Shown here: positions 1-7,639 of the stretch, piece after piece
How positions within the stretch are numbered: the first letter of the stretch is position 1
Layout of the letters: the number at the start of each line of letters is the position of its first letter
NCBI GenBank assembly: GCA_964448135.1
Contig: CAYUVH010000008.1
Coordinates: 1 to 63,735, forward strand
Direction: 5' to 3'
Length of the DNA: 63,735 bases
Source: CAYUVH01 sp964448135
Lineage (GTDB): Bacteria; Verrucomicrobiota; Verrucomicrobiia; Limisphaerales; UBA8199
Translations under genes and position numbers: made by a program
Notes under the pieces: model-generated
Told to the model about the DNA's origin: nothing
Databases searched by the model: none
The model's input: the letters and a program-made list of their open reading frames with translations, nothing else

Positions 1-324
1 CGCAAGAAGAACAAATACCCAAGACTCGATGCTCCGCGCCACCGATTCCGCGATCACCCGAAACGAAATGTCCGCGCAAAAAATGCTCGCTTGCGGAAAC
101 TCGGTCTTCTGTAAGCGCCATTCACCCGAAGGGTTGATAGAAAGTAGCCGGTGGTCGGTCCGAGCCCTGGCGAGGACCGACCACCGGACGACCAAGCTCA
201 ATAAATTTGCATCCCGAAGGGATGCCAGAAAACTTCCCACCTTCCCTTAAAACTCCCGCACCAAATCCTTCGACTCGCGCCGGGCCAGCGCCGATTCACA
301 AACGCACCTCAGCTGCAGAGAGAT
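1..324. other. Left-edge non-coding stretch
   Basis: No convincing gene was found here. The short open frames have no recognisable product and low-complexity composition. The stretch contains the 14-bp inverted repeat annotated separately and lies downstream of the last minus-strand gene of the first cassette array, so it may include that array's distal edge. Confidence 0.5.
148..187. repeat. Perfect 14-bp inverted repeat (hairpin)
   Basis: CCGGTGGTCGGTCC at 148-161 is perfectly complemented by 174-187, with a 12-nt loop. The stem is GC-rich and no T-run follows on either strand, so a simple intrinsic terminator is not evident. A REP-like dispersed hairpin is the better reading. Confidence 0.7.
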
Positions 325-1185
325 TCACGCCGTTCCGTGATGCGCCGCCAATGACGCACGAATTGGAACCAGGATGCGCCGGGCGCGCTCACTGGATCTG
401 CCTCGTTCGGCTTGGGCTTGTACCGCAGCCGCGATGTCGATGGCCGTCTTGTTTTTTGGGGGTGGTTTGGAAAACACCTCGTTCTCGCCTACGATTCGTC
501 CTCGGAAACCTCCGCCGTCAATACTGCGCACCAAATGATCCACAAACCACTCCCGGTCAGAATCCTCCTCCATCGACTGCCCCGTGAACAGGTCATAAAT
601 CCGAAAATCGGCAGCCCGATCCGGGAGGAAGAAATTGTAGTTTGCTCCTCCCGAGTAATTGGCCTTGTGGAATTCGTCACAGGCCAGGTGACAGTACCAC
701 CTGTCCATGTGTGGTTCCCGCCAACCAAAACGCGCTCCATGGCCTTGCTTCTTTGATTTCGGCTCTGCGGCAATGAGCTCCCCGAGAACAGCAGATGCCG
801 ACGTGACGTAAAGCGGATCTTCCTCGCCCAGTATTTGGAGATCCGTCGCAGATTTACGCTCCGGTCGATGCCACATGACCATTTGATTATCGTCCTGACA
901 GAAATCTACCGACCCCACATCGATCCAGAAGTAACGCAGGCTCAAAGGAATTTCACCGAACCTGTCTTCGATCTCCTTCACCATTGATTCTGTATCGGAT
1001 GAGGCGGGACAAAAGGCCGCCTCGGGGTTGCGAAAAAGATATCCGCGGTTCACCAATTGGTCATGGATCGCCGCGATGCACTCACGAACCGTGCCCATCG
1101 TGTCTCTCACCAAGGCAATCGTCAGCGGATCACCCCGCTGCTCCGCGGTAAGTTCGCCAAGGCGGCGCAGGTAGTCCCAAGTCAT
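325..1185 (-). CDS. SUKH/SMI1-KNR4-like hypothetical protein
   Basis: 286-aa soluble protein with no signal peptide. Around residues 70-100 the segment EIEDRFGEIPLSLRYFWIDV followed by G resembles the core of the SUKH (SMI1/KNR4) superfamily, where an acidic helix and a P.....F....G strand recur. SUKH proteins are mostly immunity proteins against contact-dependent or polymorphic toxins, but no toxin partner is visible here. The ATG at 1185 directly follows the attC-like repeat 1207-1290, so this is the last recognisable cassette gene of array 1. The basic, Ala/Arg-rich C-terminus (after about residue 255) looks like read-through into repeat-type sequence. The family assignment is tentative; the coding call is firmer. 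Confidence 0.6.
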   Translation of the reverse strand: MTWDYLRRLGELTAEQRGDPLTIALVRDTMGTVRECIAAIHDQLVNRGYLFRNPEAAFCPASSDTESMVKEIEDRFGEIPLSLRYFWIDVGSVDFCQDDNQMVMWHRPERKSATDLQILGEEDPLYVTSASAVLGELIAAEPKSKKQGHGARFGWREPHMDRWYCHLACDEFHKANYSGGANYNFFLPDRAADFRIYDLFTGQSMEEDSDREWFVDHLVRSIDGGGFRGRIVGENEVFSKPPPKNKTAIDIAAAVQAQAERGRSSERARRILVPIRASLAAHHGTA

Positions 1186-1203
1186 ATCCTCTTTATCGAA
1201 TGT

Positions 1204-1638
1204 TCAGACCAACGATGGCGACCCGCCACCGACTCCCGAATTGCCGAGGCGCTCCGCCGGGCTGCCATTCGGTGGAGCGCCGGGTTCGCCCCTGCCACAC
1301 AACACGGAAAGCAGCGTTGTAATCTCTTCAAACGACCACCCCAGGCGATTCTCCGCCTCAAGCCTTCCGGCTAAAGAGCCGCGGAGAGCCGCTGCTCGAA
1401 TTGCCTCTCGATCCGCTGCTGAGAGCGCAGCCACACGCGGCCGCATATGACAGCGCGAGCAAACGCCAGTTAGATATTCCGGGCGTTCAACCACAAACTC
1501 GTTCGCATACACCACTCGGACGCCGCATTGTCCGCAGCGAAACCCGCTATATTTTGCCTGGCAGCCCGGACAGAGAATCGATTCGAATGATGTCGAATTG
1601 CCCGGCTTGCCACAGATCTCGCAACGAGATTCGGTCAT
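1204..1638 (-). CDS. Zinc-ribbon hypothetical protein (cassette gene)
   Basis: 144-aa protein. The N-terminal 65 residues hold four CxxC pairs (CEIC, CPGC, CGQC, CSRC), consistent with two zinc ribbons or one elaborated treble-clef. The middle (residues 70-110) is helical and resembles a DNA-binding or adaptor helix (LGWSFEEITTLLSVLCG). The last ~28 residues (PGAPPNGSPAERLGNSGVGG...) are encoded by the attC-like palindrome 1207-1290, and the TGA stop lies at its outer edge. The gene therefore has a recombination-site-encoded tail like that of 30068-30595. Start ATG at 1638. Function is unknown; a nucleic-acid or protein-binding adaptor is inferred from the zinc sites. Confidence 0.7.
   Translation of the reverse strand: MTESRCEICGKPGNSTSFESILCPGCQAKYSGFRCGQCGVRVVYANEFVVERPEYLTGVCSRCHMRPRVAALSAADREAIRAAALRGSLAGRLEAENRLGWSFEEITTLLSVLCGRGEPGAPPNGSPAERLGNSGVGGGSPSLV
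1207..1290 (-). repeat. attC-like imperfect palindrome (array 1)
   Basis: On the minus strand it runs from GGCGAAC (1290-1284) to GTTGGTC (1213-1207), the outer core pair expected of an integron attC. GGCGCTCCGCC and GGTGGAGCGCC form an internal stem with one mismatch. It separates the zinc-ribbon and SUKH-like genes. Confidence 0.6.
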
Positions 1639-1664
1639 AATACGTCAACTGGAAAACGAACTGG

Positions 1665-2039
1665 TCAGCGACCGGAACCAGTCGGCGCTAACGTTTGATT
1701 TGTCTCTAAGCGAATCGGCTGACTCCCGTTCGCTGCACCGTCTGGTTCGCCTTTCTTCGCAGCCCTTGCTGCTTTTATGCGCTGCATCACCCGCTCCATC
1801 TTCTGGCGATGATTTTTTCCGGACTGGATGTCCCCGACTATTAAAAGGCTGGCCAGGAGGAGCGCTATCCCGCCAGTGACCCGATACCAGCGCCGGCCAA
1901 AGCACAGGGGCACCACGGAAAATGGTACCATGACCGCGTACCACGGCCAATAGTTGCCAGGAACCGCCAGCAGAAAGAACGAAAGCACCAGGAGCACTCC
2001 ATACACCGTCAGGCAGATCTTGCAGACTCGCGTGCTCAT
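1665..2039 (-). CDS. Small two- to three-helix membrane protein (cassette gene)
   Basis: 124-aa protein. Hydrophobic segments at about residues 10-28, 33-48 and 55-70 predict an inner-membrane protein with a short cytoplasmic basic tail (QKMERVMQRIKAARAAKK). The final ~28 residues (GEPDGAANGSQP...) are encoded by an attC-like repeat, as in neighbouring cassette genes. I do not recognise a family. Start ATG at 2039. It lies between the zinc-ribbon gene and the sugar-transferase-like gene, all on the minus strand with short gaps. Confidence 0.6.
   Translation of the reverse strand: MSTRVCKICLTVYGVLLVLSFFLLAVPGNYWPWYAVMVPFSVVPLCFGRRWYRVTGGIALLLASLLIVGDIQSGKNHRQKMERVMQRIKAARAAKKGEPDGAANGSQPIRLETNQTLAPTGSGR
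1685..1751 (-). repeat. attC-like imperfect palindrome (array 1)
   Basis: Bounded on the plus strand by GCGCTAAC (1685-1692) and GTTCGCC (1745-1751). An internal AGCGAATCGG/CCCGTTCGCT stem is visible. It overlaps the 3' end of the membrane-protein gene. Confidence 0.5.
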
Positions 2040-2046
2040 TTACTTA

Positions 2047-2104
2047 GGCGACCGACCCAAGCTCAGCGCTCTTGATACTCCATTGTCCGCTCACGAAAAC
2101 CTCC
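2047..2104 (-). repeat. Partial attC-like repeat
   Basis: It contains the CGACCCAAGCTCAGCG half-site that recurs at 26941, 27741 and 31358 (one mismatch at 29031), but the matching distal half (GCGCATGGTTAG) is missing. It looks like a decayed site between two cassette genes. Confidence 0.4.
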
Positions 2105-2411
2105 AGTGAGGAAAAACCTGATGTAGTCTGATGCGCCCGCGCGCCACACTCCACAACGCAGGAAATTCGTCGATGGAGTATCGGCGCAAAAACCTGCCGA
2201 GGGCGCGAAACGCCGATGTGCCCGGTCCCGTCGTGCGAAAGCGATGAGTGCGCGCCGGCACGCCGTCGAGTGCGAAGTCATCGGCGACGAGCACGGGACT
2301 GCCGCCAGTCGCACCGATGAACAGCCCGATCCAAAACAGAGTCGGCATTGACGACACGAGAAGGAGGAGAGCCACCGCCCGCTCGAACCAAGGTGATCGT
2401 GATGGTGTCAT
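2091..2411 (-). CDS. Truncated sugar-transferase-like membrane protein (cassette gene)
   Basis: 106-aa protein starting at the ATG at 2411, 11 bp after the attC-like site 2423-2520. A single transmembrane helix (residues ~10-35) is followed by SPVLVADDFALDG, then RTHRFRTTG and FLRRYSIDEFPALWSVARG. These match in order the C-terminal half of bacterial sugar transferases (WcaJ/PglC fold: 'GP.f.r..R.g..g..f...KfRs...lgr.lRk.slDElPql.nvl.g'). At about half the usual catalytic length and with some conserved basic and acidic positions changed, it may be a miniature or non-catalytic derivative. A membrane anchor in envelope polysaccharide assembly is an inference only. Confidence 0.65.
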   Translation of the reverse strand: MTPSRSPWFERAVALLLLVSSMPTLFWIGLFIGATGGSPVLVADDFALDGVPARTHRFRTTGPGTSAFRALGRFLRRYSIDEFPALWSVARGRIRLHQVFPHWRFS

Positions 2412-2422
2412 GCGTGTGAAAC

Positions 2423-2520
2423 GGCCTAACGCGAAGGTGAGCGATGGCTGGCCCTTCAGCAACCCTCGAATTGGTAGATGGCGTGGCGGGCCGGCCATTC
2501 GCTCCACCGTCTGGTTGGCC
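2423..2520 (-). repeat. attC-like palindrome, well preserved (array 1)
   Basis: GGCCTAAC (2423-2430) pairs with GTTGGCC (2514-2520). Inside, GGTGAGCGATGGC pairs with GCCATTCGCTCCACC with two bulged bases. Outer conserved cores, an inner stem and extrahelical bases are the structural hallmarks of attC. It sits between the DUF6228 gene and the sugar-transferase-like gene. Confidence 0.7.
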
Positions 2521-2522
2521 GT

Positions 2523-2915
2523 TCAGTGTGGAATCAAAAACTCCTTCATCTTCTTGGCGATGGATTCCAACTGCCCAGCGTCGAGGAGCAAGGCGGCCGA
2601 CAAGGTCCAATCATACGGGTATGGGCCAGACCTCAAGCGAACTCCCAGCGTTGTGTGGCCAGTGGAATCGCTGGTTGCAGTGAACCGAAGCTCGCCCTCC
2701 AGCGAGTCCCACTGTTTCTCGCCGACCCAGCCCTGCCAATGCGCCGCCAAGTCGAGATAGAACCCTTCCAAATGGGAAGGCTCGTCGGCATAAACCCGTC
2801 CACATCCGTGAAAACCAGGTCCACGCAGGCTGGCCACGAAGTAGTCGCCAACACGGTCCGAGAACTCAAGGCTTGTTCCGTCGTGCGACGACTTAATGGT
2901 GACCGACGGGTGCAT
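2523..2915 (-). CDS. DUF6228 family protein (first cassette gene of array 1)
   Basis: 130-aa soluble protein. The pattern LEFSDR..DYFVASLRGPGF, then HLEGFYLDLAAHWQGW, GELRFTAT and LRSGPYPYDW matches what I recall of DUF6228, a small family of unknown function often found near polymorphic-toxin immunity genes. It is the first gene of array 1, starting 21 bp past the palindromic head element at 2936-2963 and ending 3 bp from the attC-like site 2423-2520. The start is ATG at 2915. The role is unknown; an immunity or adaptor role is only suggested by the company such families keep. Confidence 0.7.
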   Translation of the reverse strand: MHPSVTIKSSHDGTSLEFSDRVGDYFVASLRGPGFHGCGRVYADEPSHLEGFYLDLAAHWQGWVGEKQWDSLEGELRFTATSDSTGHTTLGVRLRSGPYPYDWTLSAALLLDAGQLESIAKKMKEFLIPH

Positions 2916-2926
2916 GTGGTCTTACG

Positions 2927-2963
2927 GCCAACAATTAATATACGACAACTTGCTCGTATATTA
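2927..2963 (-). other. Palindromic head element of cassette array 1 (attI-like candidate)
   Basis: TAATATACGA (2936-2945), spacer CAACTTGC, then TCGTATATTA (2954-2963) form a perfect 10-bp inverted repeat with an 8-bp spacer, the geometry of a tyrosine-recombinase core site. On the minus strand it is followed 2 bp later by GTTGGCC (2933-2927) and then the first cassette ATG (2915). An almost identical element heads array 2 at 31932-31967. It is AT-rich in a GC-rich neighbourhood and could also carry a -10 promoter box for the array. Confidence 0.6.
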
Positions 2964-4095
2964 GATGACCCAGAATGTGGCGCAATAGACAGCTTTGCGG
3001 ATTGCCCAACCCCACCCAGCTCAATCATTTGCGTGAATTGTCGGCCAGGTGGATAAAGCCAGTTCGCGACAATATCACGCCAATCCAACCTTTCCAATCG
3101 CCCCTGGCCTGAAAAACGCCGTCAGGGTCACAGATGCCCCCGAGCCCTCATCGGGGTGCATTGCTCATCCTGCGCGGCTGCGTCCTGTTCGGGTTAAAAA
3201 CCCAGTCCAAGAGTCTTTCGCCTCCATTTTTCTGCCCCCATCTTTCTGACTGATTCCCTCATGGATTGTCGGCCGGGTGGCCAGACCGGTTCGTCGTATA
3301 AGACCTCTTCCACTCCTTCGTGGCTTGGTGTCTCTGCCCCCTCTCCGCTTTGCGTCTTTGCGCCCTTTGCCCTTTGCGTTACGCCTTACCTCATCCACTT
3401 CACCGGCTCGTTTTCAGTCCCGCAAATTCGCGTGCATTTGCGTTCGTTCGCGGTTGCCACATCTGCCACGCTTCGCTCCTAACTCCGCATCCCGCACCGC
3501 CCTCGCGTCCGCGTCCACCGCCAATTCTTCCCGCCAATTTCTCTCATTTCTGTAACGGGAAAAACTCCCACCGTGGGAGCTTGTCTTTTTCCCCCCTGTG
3601 TTGGAATATCCCCTTGTGAATGAGAATTCCTCGTTCACCGAAGGAGGATTGCGACGACATGAACTTGCGAGGAGAACCACAACCCAATACCGGGCCGAGC
3701 CTGCTTATCATCAGGCAGCAACCACAACACGCGTCCCACGTCCGCCAGGTCTTGGCCTCCGCTCCCGCCTGGGCGGGCTCGTTTTTCATTCAACACCCCA
3801 TCCGCAACGGATTTTTCACTTTTCTTCCCACCGAAAAACCACCCAAAAGCCACCTATTGCCAGCTAATGCCCCCTATTGCCACTATGGTTTTTCCATCCA
3901 CCGGTCTCACTGGTCCTACCGGTCCCACCGGTCCCACTCCCGAACGGACACCAAAAAACACGAAGGGAACAGCAAAGAACACTCAAAGAACGCCAAAAGA
4001 ACACTCAAAACACACGGAAAAACACCAAAAAACACCTAAAAACACTTAAAGAACAACCTCTTCCAGGGGGCCCCACCGCGCTCATCTCGCCCGAT
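2964..4095. other. Long intergenic region without a supported gene
   Basis: No protein-like frame was found on either strand. It holds boilerplate low-complexity text (repeated TTTGCG/CCTTTG words near 3330-3400), a run of short GGTCCCACC-type repeats around 3900-3948, and an A/C-biased tract of repeated AACACC/AAGAACAC words around 3950-4052. No integrase gene lies here next to the array-1 head element. Confidence 0.6.
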
Positions 4096-4749
4096 TCACA
4101 ACCTATGCCCCTTCATCTCCGGTACCTCCACCACCCGCACCCCATCAGCCGGGTTCTCCACCGCGTGCACCAGCGCCACCAGCATTTGTTCAAGGCTGAT
4201 CAATCCCAGCCGGCGGGCGGACTCGCGCGTGGAAGGCCACAGTTCCAAAGCCCGGTAAATGGGAACCAGCGCGTAAGGCCACCAATGCCCCGGCCCCAGC
4301 ACATACCACGGCCGCAAAATCGTCGCCCTCATTCCGCTCTCGCGAATCAGGGCTTCCCCCTGCGCCCGAACCTGCTGGTACACTTTCATGACCGGCGCGG
4401 GTTGCGCCACGCTCACATAAACAAAGTGGCCAATGCCAGCCCGTTTCGCGGCCGCAACCGACGCCCGCACCGAAACCAAATCTATTTCCTGGAATTGCTT
4501 CGCCTTGAGCGAGCTGGGGTGCGGGGTGCCAATCAGTTGGACGAAGGTGTCCGCCGGTTGAATCTGGTCCTGCCAGCCGGAGGCATCGAGCGCGTTGCCG
4601 ATGACCGGCGTGCAATCGCGCGGCAACCTGCCCTCCGACCCGCTTCTCGCCAGCGCGCGCACGCGGTGTCCGCGCGTCAGCAGCCGCGGAATCAACCGCT
4701 GGCCCATATAACCCGTCCCGCCCGTAATGAAGACCGAGAAACCGGGCAT
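4096..4749 (-). CDS. NAD(P)-binding epimerase-like protein (atypical SDR)
   Basis: 217-aa Rossmann protein. The N-terminal FITGGTGYMGQRL is a TGxxGxxG dinucleotide-binding motif of extended/atypical short-chain dehydrogenases, followed by RVRALARSG (NADP-type Arg). The region YVSVAQPAPVMKVY holds the YxxxK-type neighbourhood, and YQQVRAQGEALIRESGMRATILRPWYVLGPG is typical of NmrA/complex-I-NDUFA9-like proteins. It is shorter than classical epimerases (about 300 aa), which fits the NAD(P)H-binding (NAD_binding_10) subgroup. The substrate cannot be told. It ends next to a long intergenic stretch and starts 15 bp from the stop of the upstream isomerase gene on the same strand, so the two may be co-transcribed. 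Confidence 0.85.
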   Translation of the reverse strand: MPGFSVFITGGTGYMGQRLIPRLLTRGHRVRALARSGSEGRLPRDCTPVIGNALDASGWQDQIQPADTFVQLIGTPHPSSLKAKQFQEIDLVSVRASVAAAKRAGIGHFVYVSVAQPAPVMKVYQQVRAQGEALIRESGMRATILRPWYVLGPGHWWPYALVPIYRALELWPSTRESARRLGLISLEQMLVALVHAVENPADGVRVVEVPEMKGHRL

Positions 4750-4764
4750 GACCGCTCCGATCCC

Positions 4765-6114
4765 CTATTTCCGCCGGCCCTTTCGCGCCGGACGGCGCAC
4801 AGCCTTTTTGGCGGGCTTGCGCGCCGGCTTCCGGCTCGGCTTCTTCGCGACTTTGCGTTTCGCCTTTTTCGGTGCCGGGCGTGCCGCTTTCTTTTTGGCC
4901 GGCTTCGCCGCTGCCTTTTTCGCCTTGGCGACCGGCTTGGCCTTGGCTTTCACCTTCGGCTTCGGCTCGGGAGCCCGGTTGATTTTGATCGGCGTGCCCG
5001 CCGGTTCGGTTTCGATCACCAGCTTGCGCGGCGCCGCGTTCGTGGACGCCGCCCCTTCACGCCAGCCATGCGCGTCGCGCACATCAATCATCGTCTTGAG
5101 AATGGCGTTCCAGGTCTGCGGCTGCTCCATCACCGCGTTCGGGAACATGCAACCGTCCCAGCAAATGTGCGGGAACGCGCGCGTGAGCTGGCCGTCTTTT
5201 CCCCGCAACCAATGCCCGGCATGGCGCGTGATGGTAAGTTTTCCGTTGGGATCGTTGGGCAGACAATGCCGGCCCGTCTTGTCATGGCTGCCGGAGCCCT
5301 TCACCGTGGCGTCGTTTTGCGCCACGTGAAAATCAATCGTCCAGGGCCGCAATTCCTCCGTCAGCGTCATGATGGCCTGGTCCAACCGGTCGGCATCCGA
5401 CCAATCCCAATTCGCCGGCAAAATCGCGTCTTCCGGAGCATTGTAGCCCAGGCTGTAGAGCAGCGTGTGCGCCATGTCCGCCTGGAAGCCCAACGTCTTC
5501 GGCCGGTTCACCCGCTCGAGCAGATCCACCATCTTCCGATAGCTGTGCATGCCGCCCCAGCAAATCTCACCTTCCGCCGCGAGCCGCTCGCCAAATCCTT
5601 CCGCCACCTCGCAAGCCTCGCGAAACGTTTCGGCGATCCGTGCCTGGTTGCCCTCCGGGTCCGTGGCCCAATCGCCCACGCCGGACGCCGAATCAATCCG
5701 AACAATTCCGTAAGGCCGCGCGCCCAGTTCGCGCAATTTCTTCGCGATGCGGCAGGCCTTGCGGACCTGGCCCACGAATTTCTTGCGATCCTCCTCACTC
5801 CCCATCGCCGCGCCGCCGCCCGTCGGCGGCCACACTGGCGCCACGACGGAGCCCACCACGAAACCGCGCGCTTGAATCTTCTCCGCCAGCTTCTTGATGC
5901 CGTCGTCGTCGATATCAATGCTCGTGTGCGGATCGAACAGAAACAGGTCCACGCCATCGAACTTGATGCCGTCCACCTCGGCCGCGGCTGTCAGATCCAG
6001 CATGGTGTCGAGCTCAATGCACGGCTCGCCGCCCGGGCTGCCCTTGCCGACCAGGCCGGGCCACATGGCATTATGGAGTTTGGGGAAATTATTTCCGGAG
6101 TGTTTCTGGCTCAT
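4765..6114 (-). CDS. Xylose-isomerase-like TIM barrel protein with histone-H1-like tail
   Basis: 449-aa protein from the ATG at 6114. Residues ~1-365 are a sugar phosphate isomerase/epimerase (AP endonuclease 2-like) barrel: FDGVDLFLFDPHTSIDID, EICWGGMHSYRKMVDLLERV, GFQADMAHTLLYSLGYN and TIDFHVAQND carry the acidic and His metal ligands spread over the barrel strands. Residues ~385-449 form a Lys/Ala/Pro/Arg-rich tail of AKKAAAKPAKKKAARPAPKK type, like bacterial histone-H1-like proteins. Such a tail is not part of the enzyme family and would bind nucleic acid or acidic polymers. The substrate is unknown. It lies upstream of the epimerase-like gene and is divergent from the calpain-like gene. 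Confidence 0.85.
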   Translation of the reverse strand: MSQKHSGNNFPKLHNAMWPGLVGKGSPGGEPCIELDTMLDLTAAAEVDGIKFDGVDLFLFDPHTSIDIDDDGIKKLAEKIQARGFVVGSVVAPVWPPTGGGAAMGSEEDRKKFVGQVRKACRIAKKLRELGARPYGIVRIDSASGVGDWATDPEGNQARIAETFREACEVAEGFGERLAAEGEICWGGMHSYRKMVDLLERVNRPKTLGFQADMAHTLLYSLGYNAPEDAILPANWDWSDADRLDQAIMTLTEELRPWTIDFHVAQNDATVKGSGSHDKTGRHCLPNDPNGKLTITRHAGHWLRGKDGQLTRAFPHICWDGCMFPNAVMEQPQTWNAILKTMIDVRDAHGWREGAASTNAAPRKLVIETEPAGTPIKINRAPEPKPKVKAKAKPVAKAKKAAAKPAKKKAARPAPKKAKRKVAKKPSRKPARKPAKKAVRRPARKGRRK

Positions 6115-6464
6115 ACAACTTGGGTTAGACGAATTGCCCAAAAACTTGGGACAGAAAAACGTGCGAGGCAATGGGAAAATAACCGCCCTTGGAAATCGTT
6201 GCCGCCGCTCCCAAGCGGCACCAAGGCTGACGCTTACCCGGGCCGTGCAAAGCCATCGCCTTCGGACGGCGGCTGTGGCGGAGCCCAGCCGCAGCGCATA
6301 CCCTTGCACTTCCGGCGAACTAATCGGCTCAGCGCACGCCCTCAAAATTCTCCCCTCTGTCGCAGGATTCGCCCACAACGGCCGACCGTTACCACGCCAA
6401 AGCTTCAGTCCGCAAGCCGGACTTGCGCGGCGCGCGGCCGGGGATTAAAACAATATCGCGCTCA
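6115..6464. other. Divergent intergenic region
   Basis: 350 bp between the isomerase gene (minus) and the calpain-like gene (plus), so it should hold both promoters. I see a short inverted repeat CCGCAAG.../CTTGCGCGG around 6412-6433 but no clear sigma-70 boxes. Confidence 0.5.
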
Positions 6465-7625
6465 ATGAAGACTTTGTTCCTGGCTCTGACCATCGCCGTC
6501 TCGACGACCTCGTCCCTCGTTTTGGCCGCCGAAGCGCCGCTCCCATCGCCGTCACAGACCTTCATCCAAATCACGGATAAATACTTCCCCCAATGAGACG
6601 CCAACGGCGACGGCGTGCTTTCGCAGCCGGAAATCAACGCCGCGATGTCCAACGACGGGTTCAAAGGCGAAACCGCCGCCGCCCTCGCGACGATCAAGCG
6701 CGTGACGACGAGCAGCAAATACTCGCATCCACCTTGCACCCGCGCCTACCTCGCCACCAAGTCCGTCCGCGAATCCACCAAGTCCGCCAGGGATGCGGAT
6801 CTGCCGGAGAACACCGTTCAGGTGGGCGAAACGAATCGCACACCGGCCTTTCAATCGCTCTATGCAAGCTCGTGGCGCCGGTTGAACAAAATCTCGCGCG
6901 AACTTTTTCCGGAGTCGCTCCCGAAATTGGAGTCGTGCCACCAGGGCGCCTTCGGGGACTGCATGTTCGTGTCGCTGGTCGGTTCCATGGTCAATCGCGA
7001 TCCCTCTTCCGTGAAGGCAATGTTTGCGCAAGGCGCGGGTGGGACAAATACCGTCACCCTCGGCGCCGGGCGCAAAGTGGTCGTGCCGCCGTTGACCGAT
7101 GCCGAACTGGCCGTGTCGGACCACGCTGGGACGAACGGTGTCTGGCTTTCCGTGCTCGAAAACGCCTACCGAAAAGCTTACTCGGAAACGTACCACACAA
7201 ACCAACTCGCCCCCTACGACGCCATCCGGATCGTCATGGAACGCAACGTCAACCTCATGACCGGCCACAAAACGCTGCGTTTCAAGATCGAGAAGCCGGA
7301 CGATGAAAAACTGGCCGCGACGATCCGCAAGAACCTGGAGTCCGCGATGAGCGAGCGCCGGCTGGTGGTCTGCGGCACCAGCAAAAGCGCCAAGCTCCCG
7401 CCGGGGCTGGTGGCCAATCACGAATACGCCGTGCTCGCCTTCAACAAAGAAAAGGGCACCGTTCGGTTATGGAATCCGTGGGGGAACACCTTCACTCCGA
7501 AAGGCGAGGAAGGCTTGCAGCACGGATACACGACGAAGGCCGGCCAGTTCGAAGTGCCGTTTGCCGATTGGATGCAGATTTATCACGGAATCACCTTCGA
7601 AGTAAAACCGTCGGAAGTCCTTTGA
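6465..7625 (+). pseudogene. Secreted calpain-like (C2) cysteine protease with EF-hand, interrupted by TGA
   Basis: The frame opens at ATG 6465 with a clear signal peptide (MKTLFLALTIAVSTTSSLVL). It meets a TGA at 6594-6596, then continues in the same frame as DANGDGVLSQPE, a complete EF-hand calcium loop. Downstream, QGAFGDC (Cys codon 166, TGC at 6960), ANHEYAV (His codon 319) and LWNPWG (Asn codon 337) are the Cys-His-Asn triad motifs of the calpain family. Without the stop the product is 386 codons. A GTG at 6615 could restart translation, but that would lose the signal peptide and the calcium loop. A Trp codon (TGG to TGA) is the simplest original. It may be a true nonsense mutation or a sequence error. 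Confidence 0.8.
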
Positions 7626-7639
7626 ATCAACCCTTTCAT

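Noticed and set aside
2964..4095. CRISPR array or tandem minisatellite in the A/C-rich tract
   Set aside because: Repeated words are short, irregular and without constant spacers.
3877..6468. 863-codon plus-strand open frame
   Set aside because: It is antisense to the epimerase-like and isomerase genes. Its composition is Arg/Pro/His-rich, as expected from the complement of high-GC codons, and it has no domain.
6594..6596. TGA as a selenocysteine codon in the calpain-like gene
   Set aside because: The codon lies just before a calcium loop, not at a redox centre, and no SECIS-like stem was evident after it. A nonsense change or read error is simpler.
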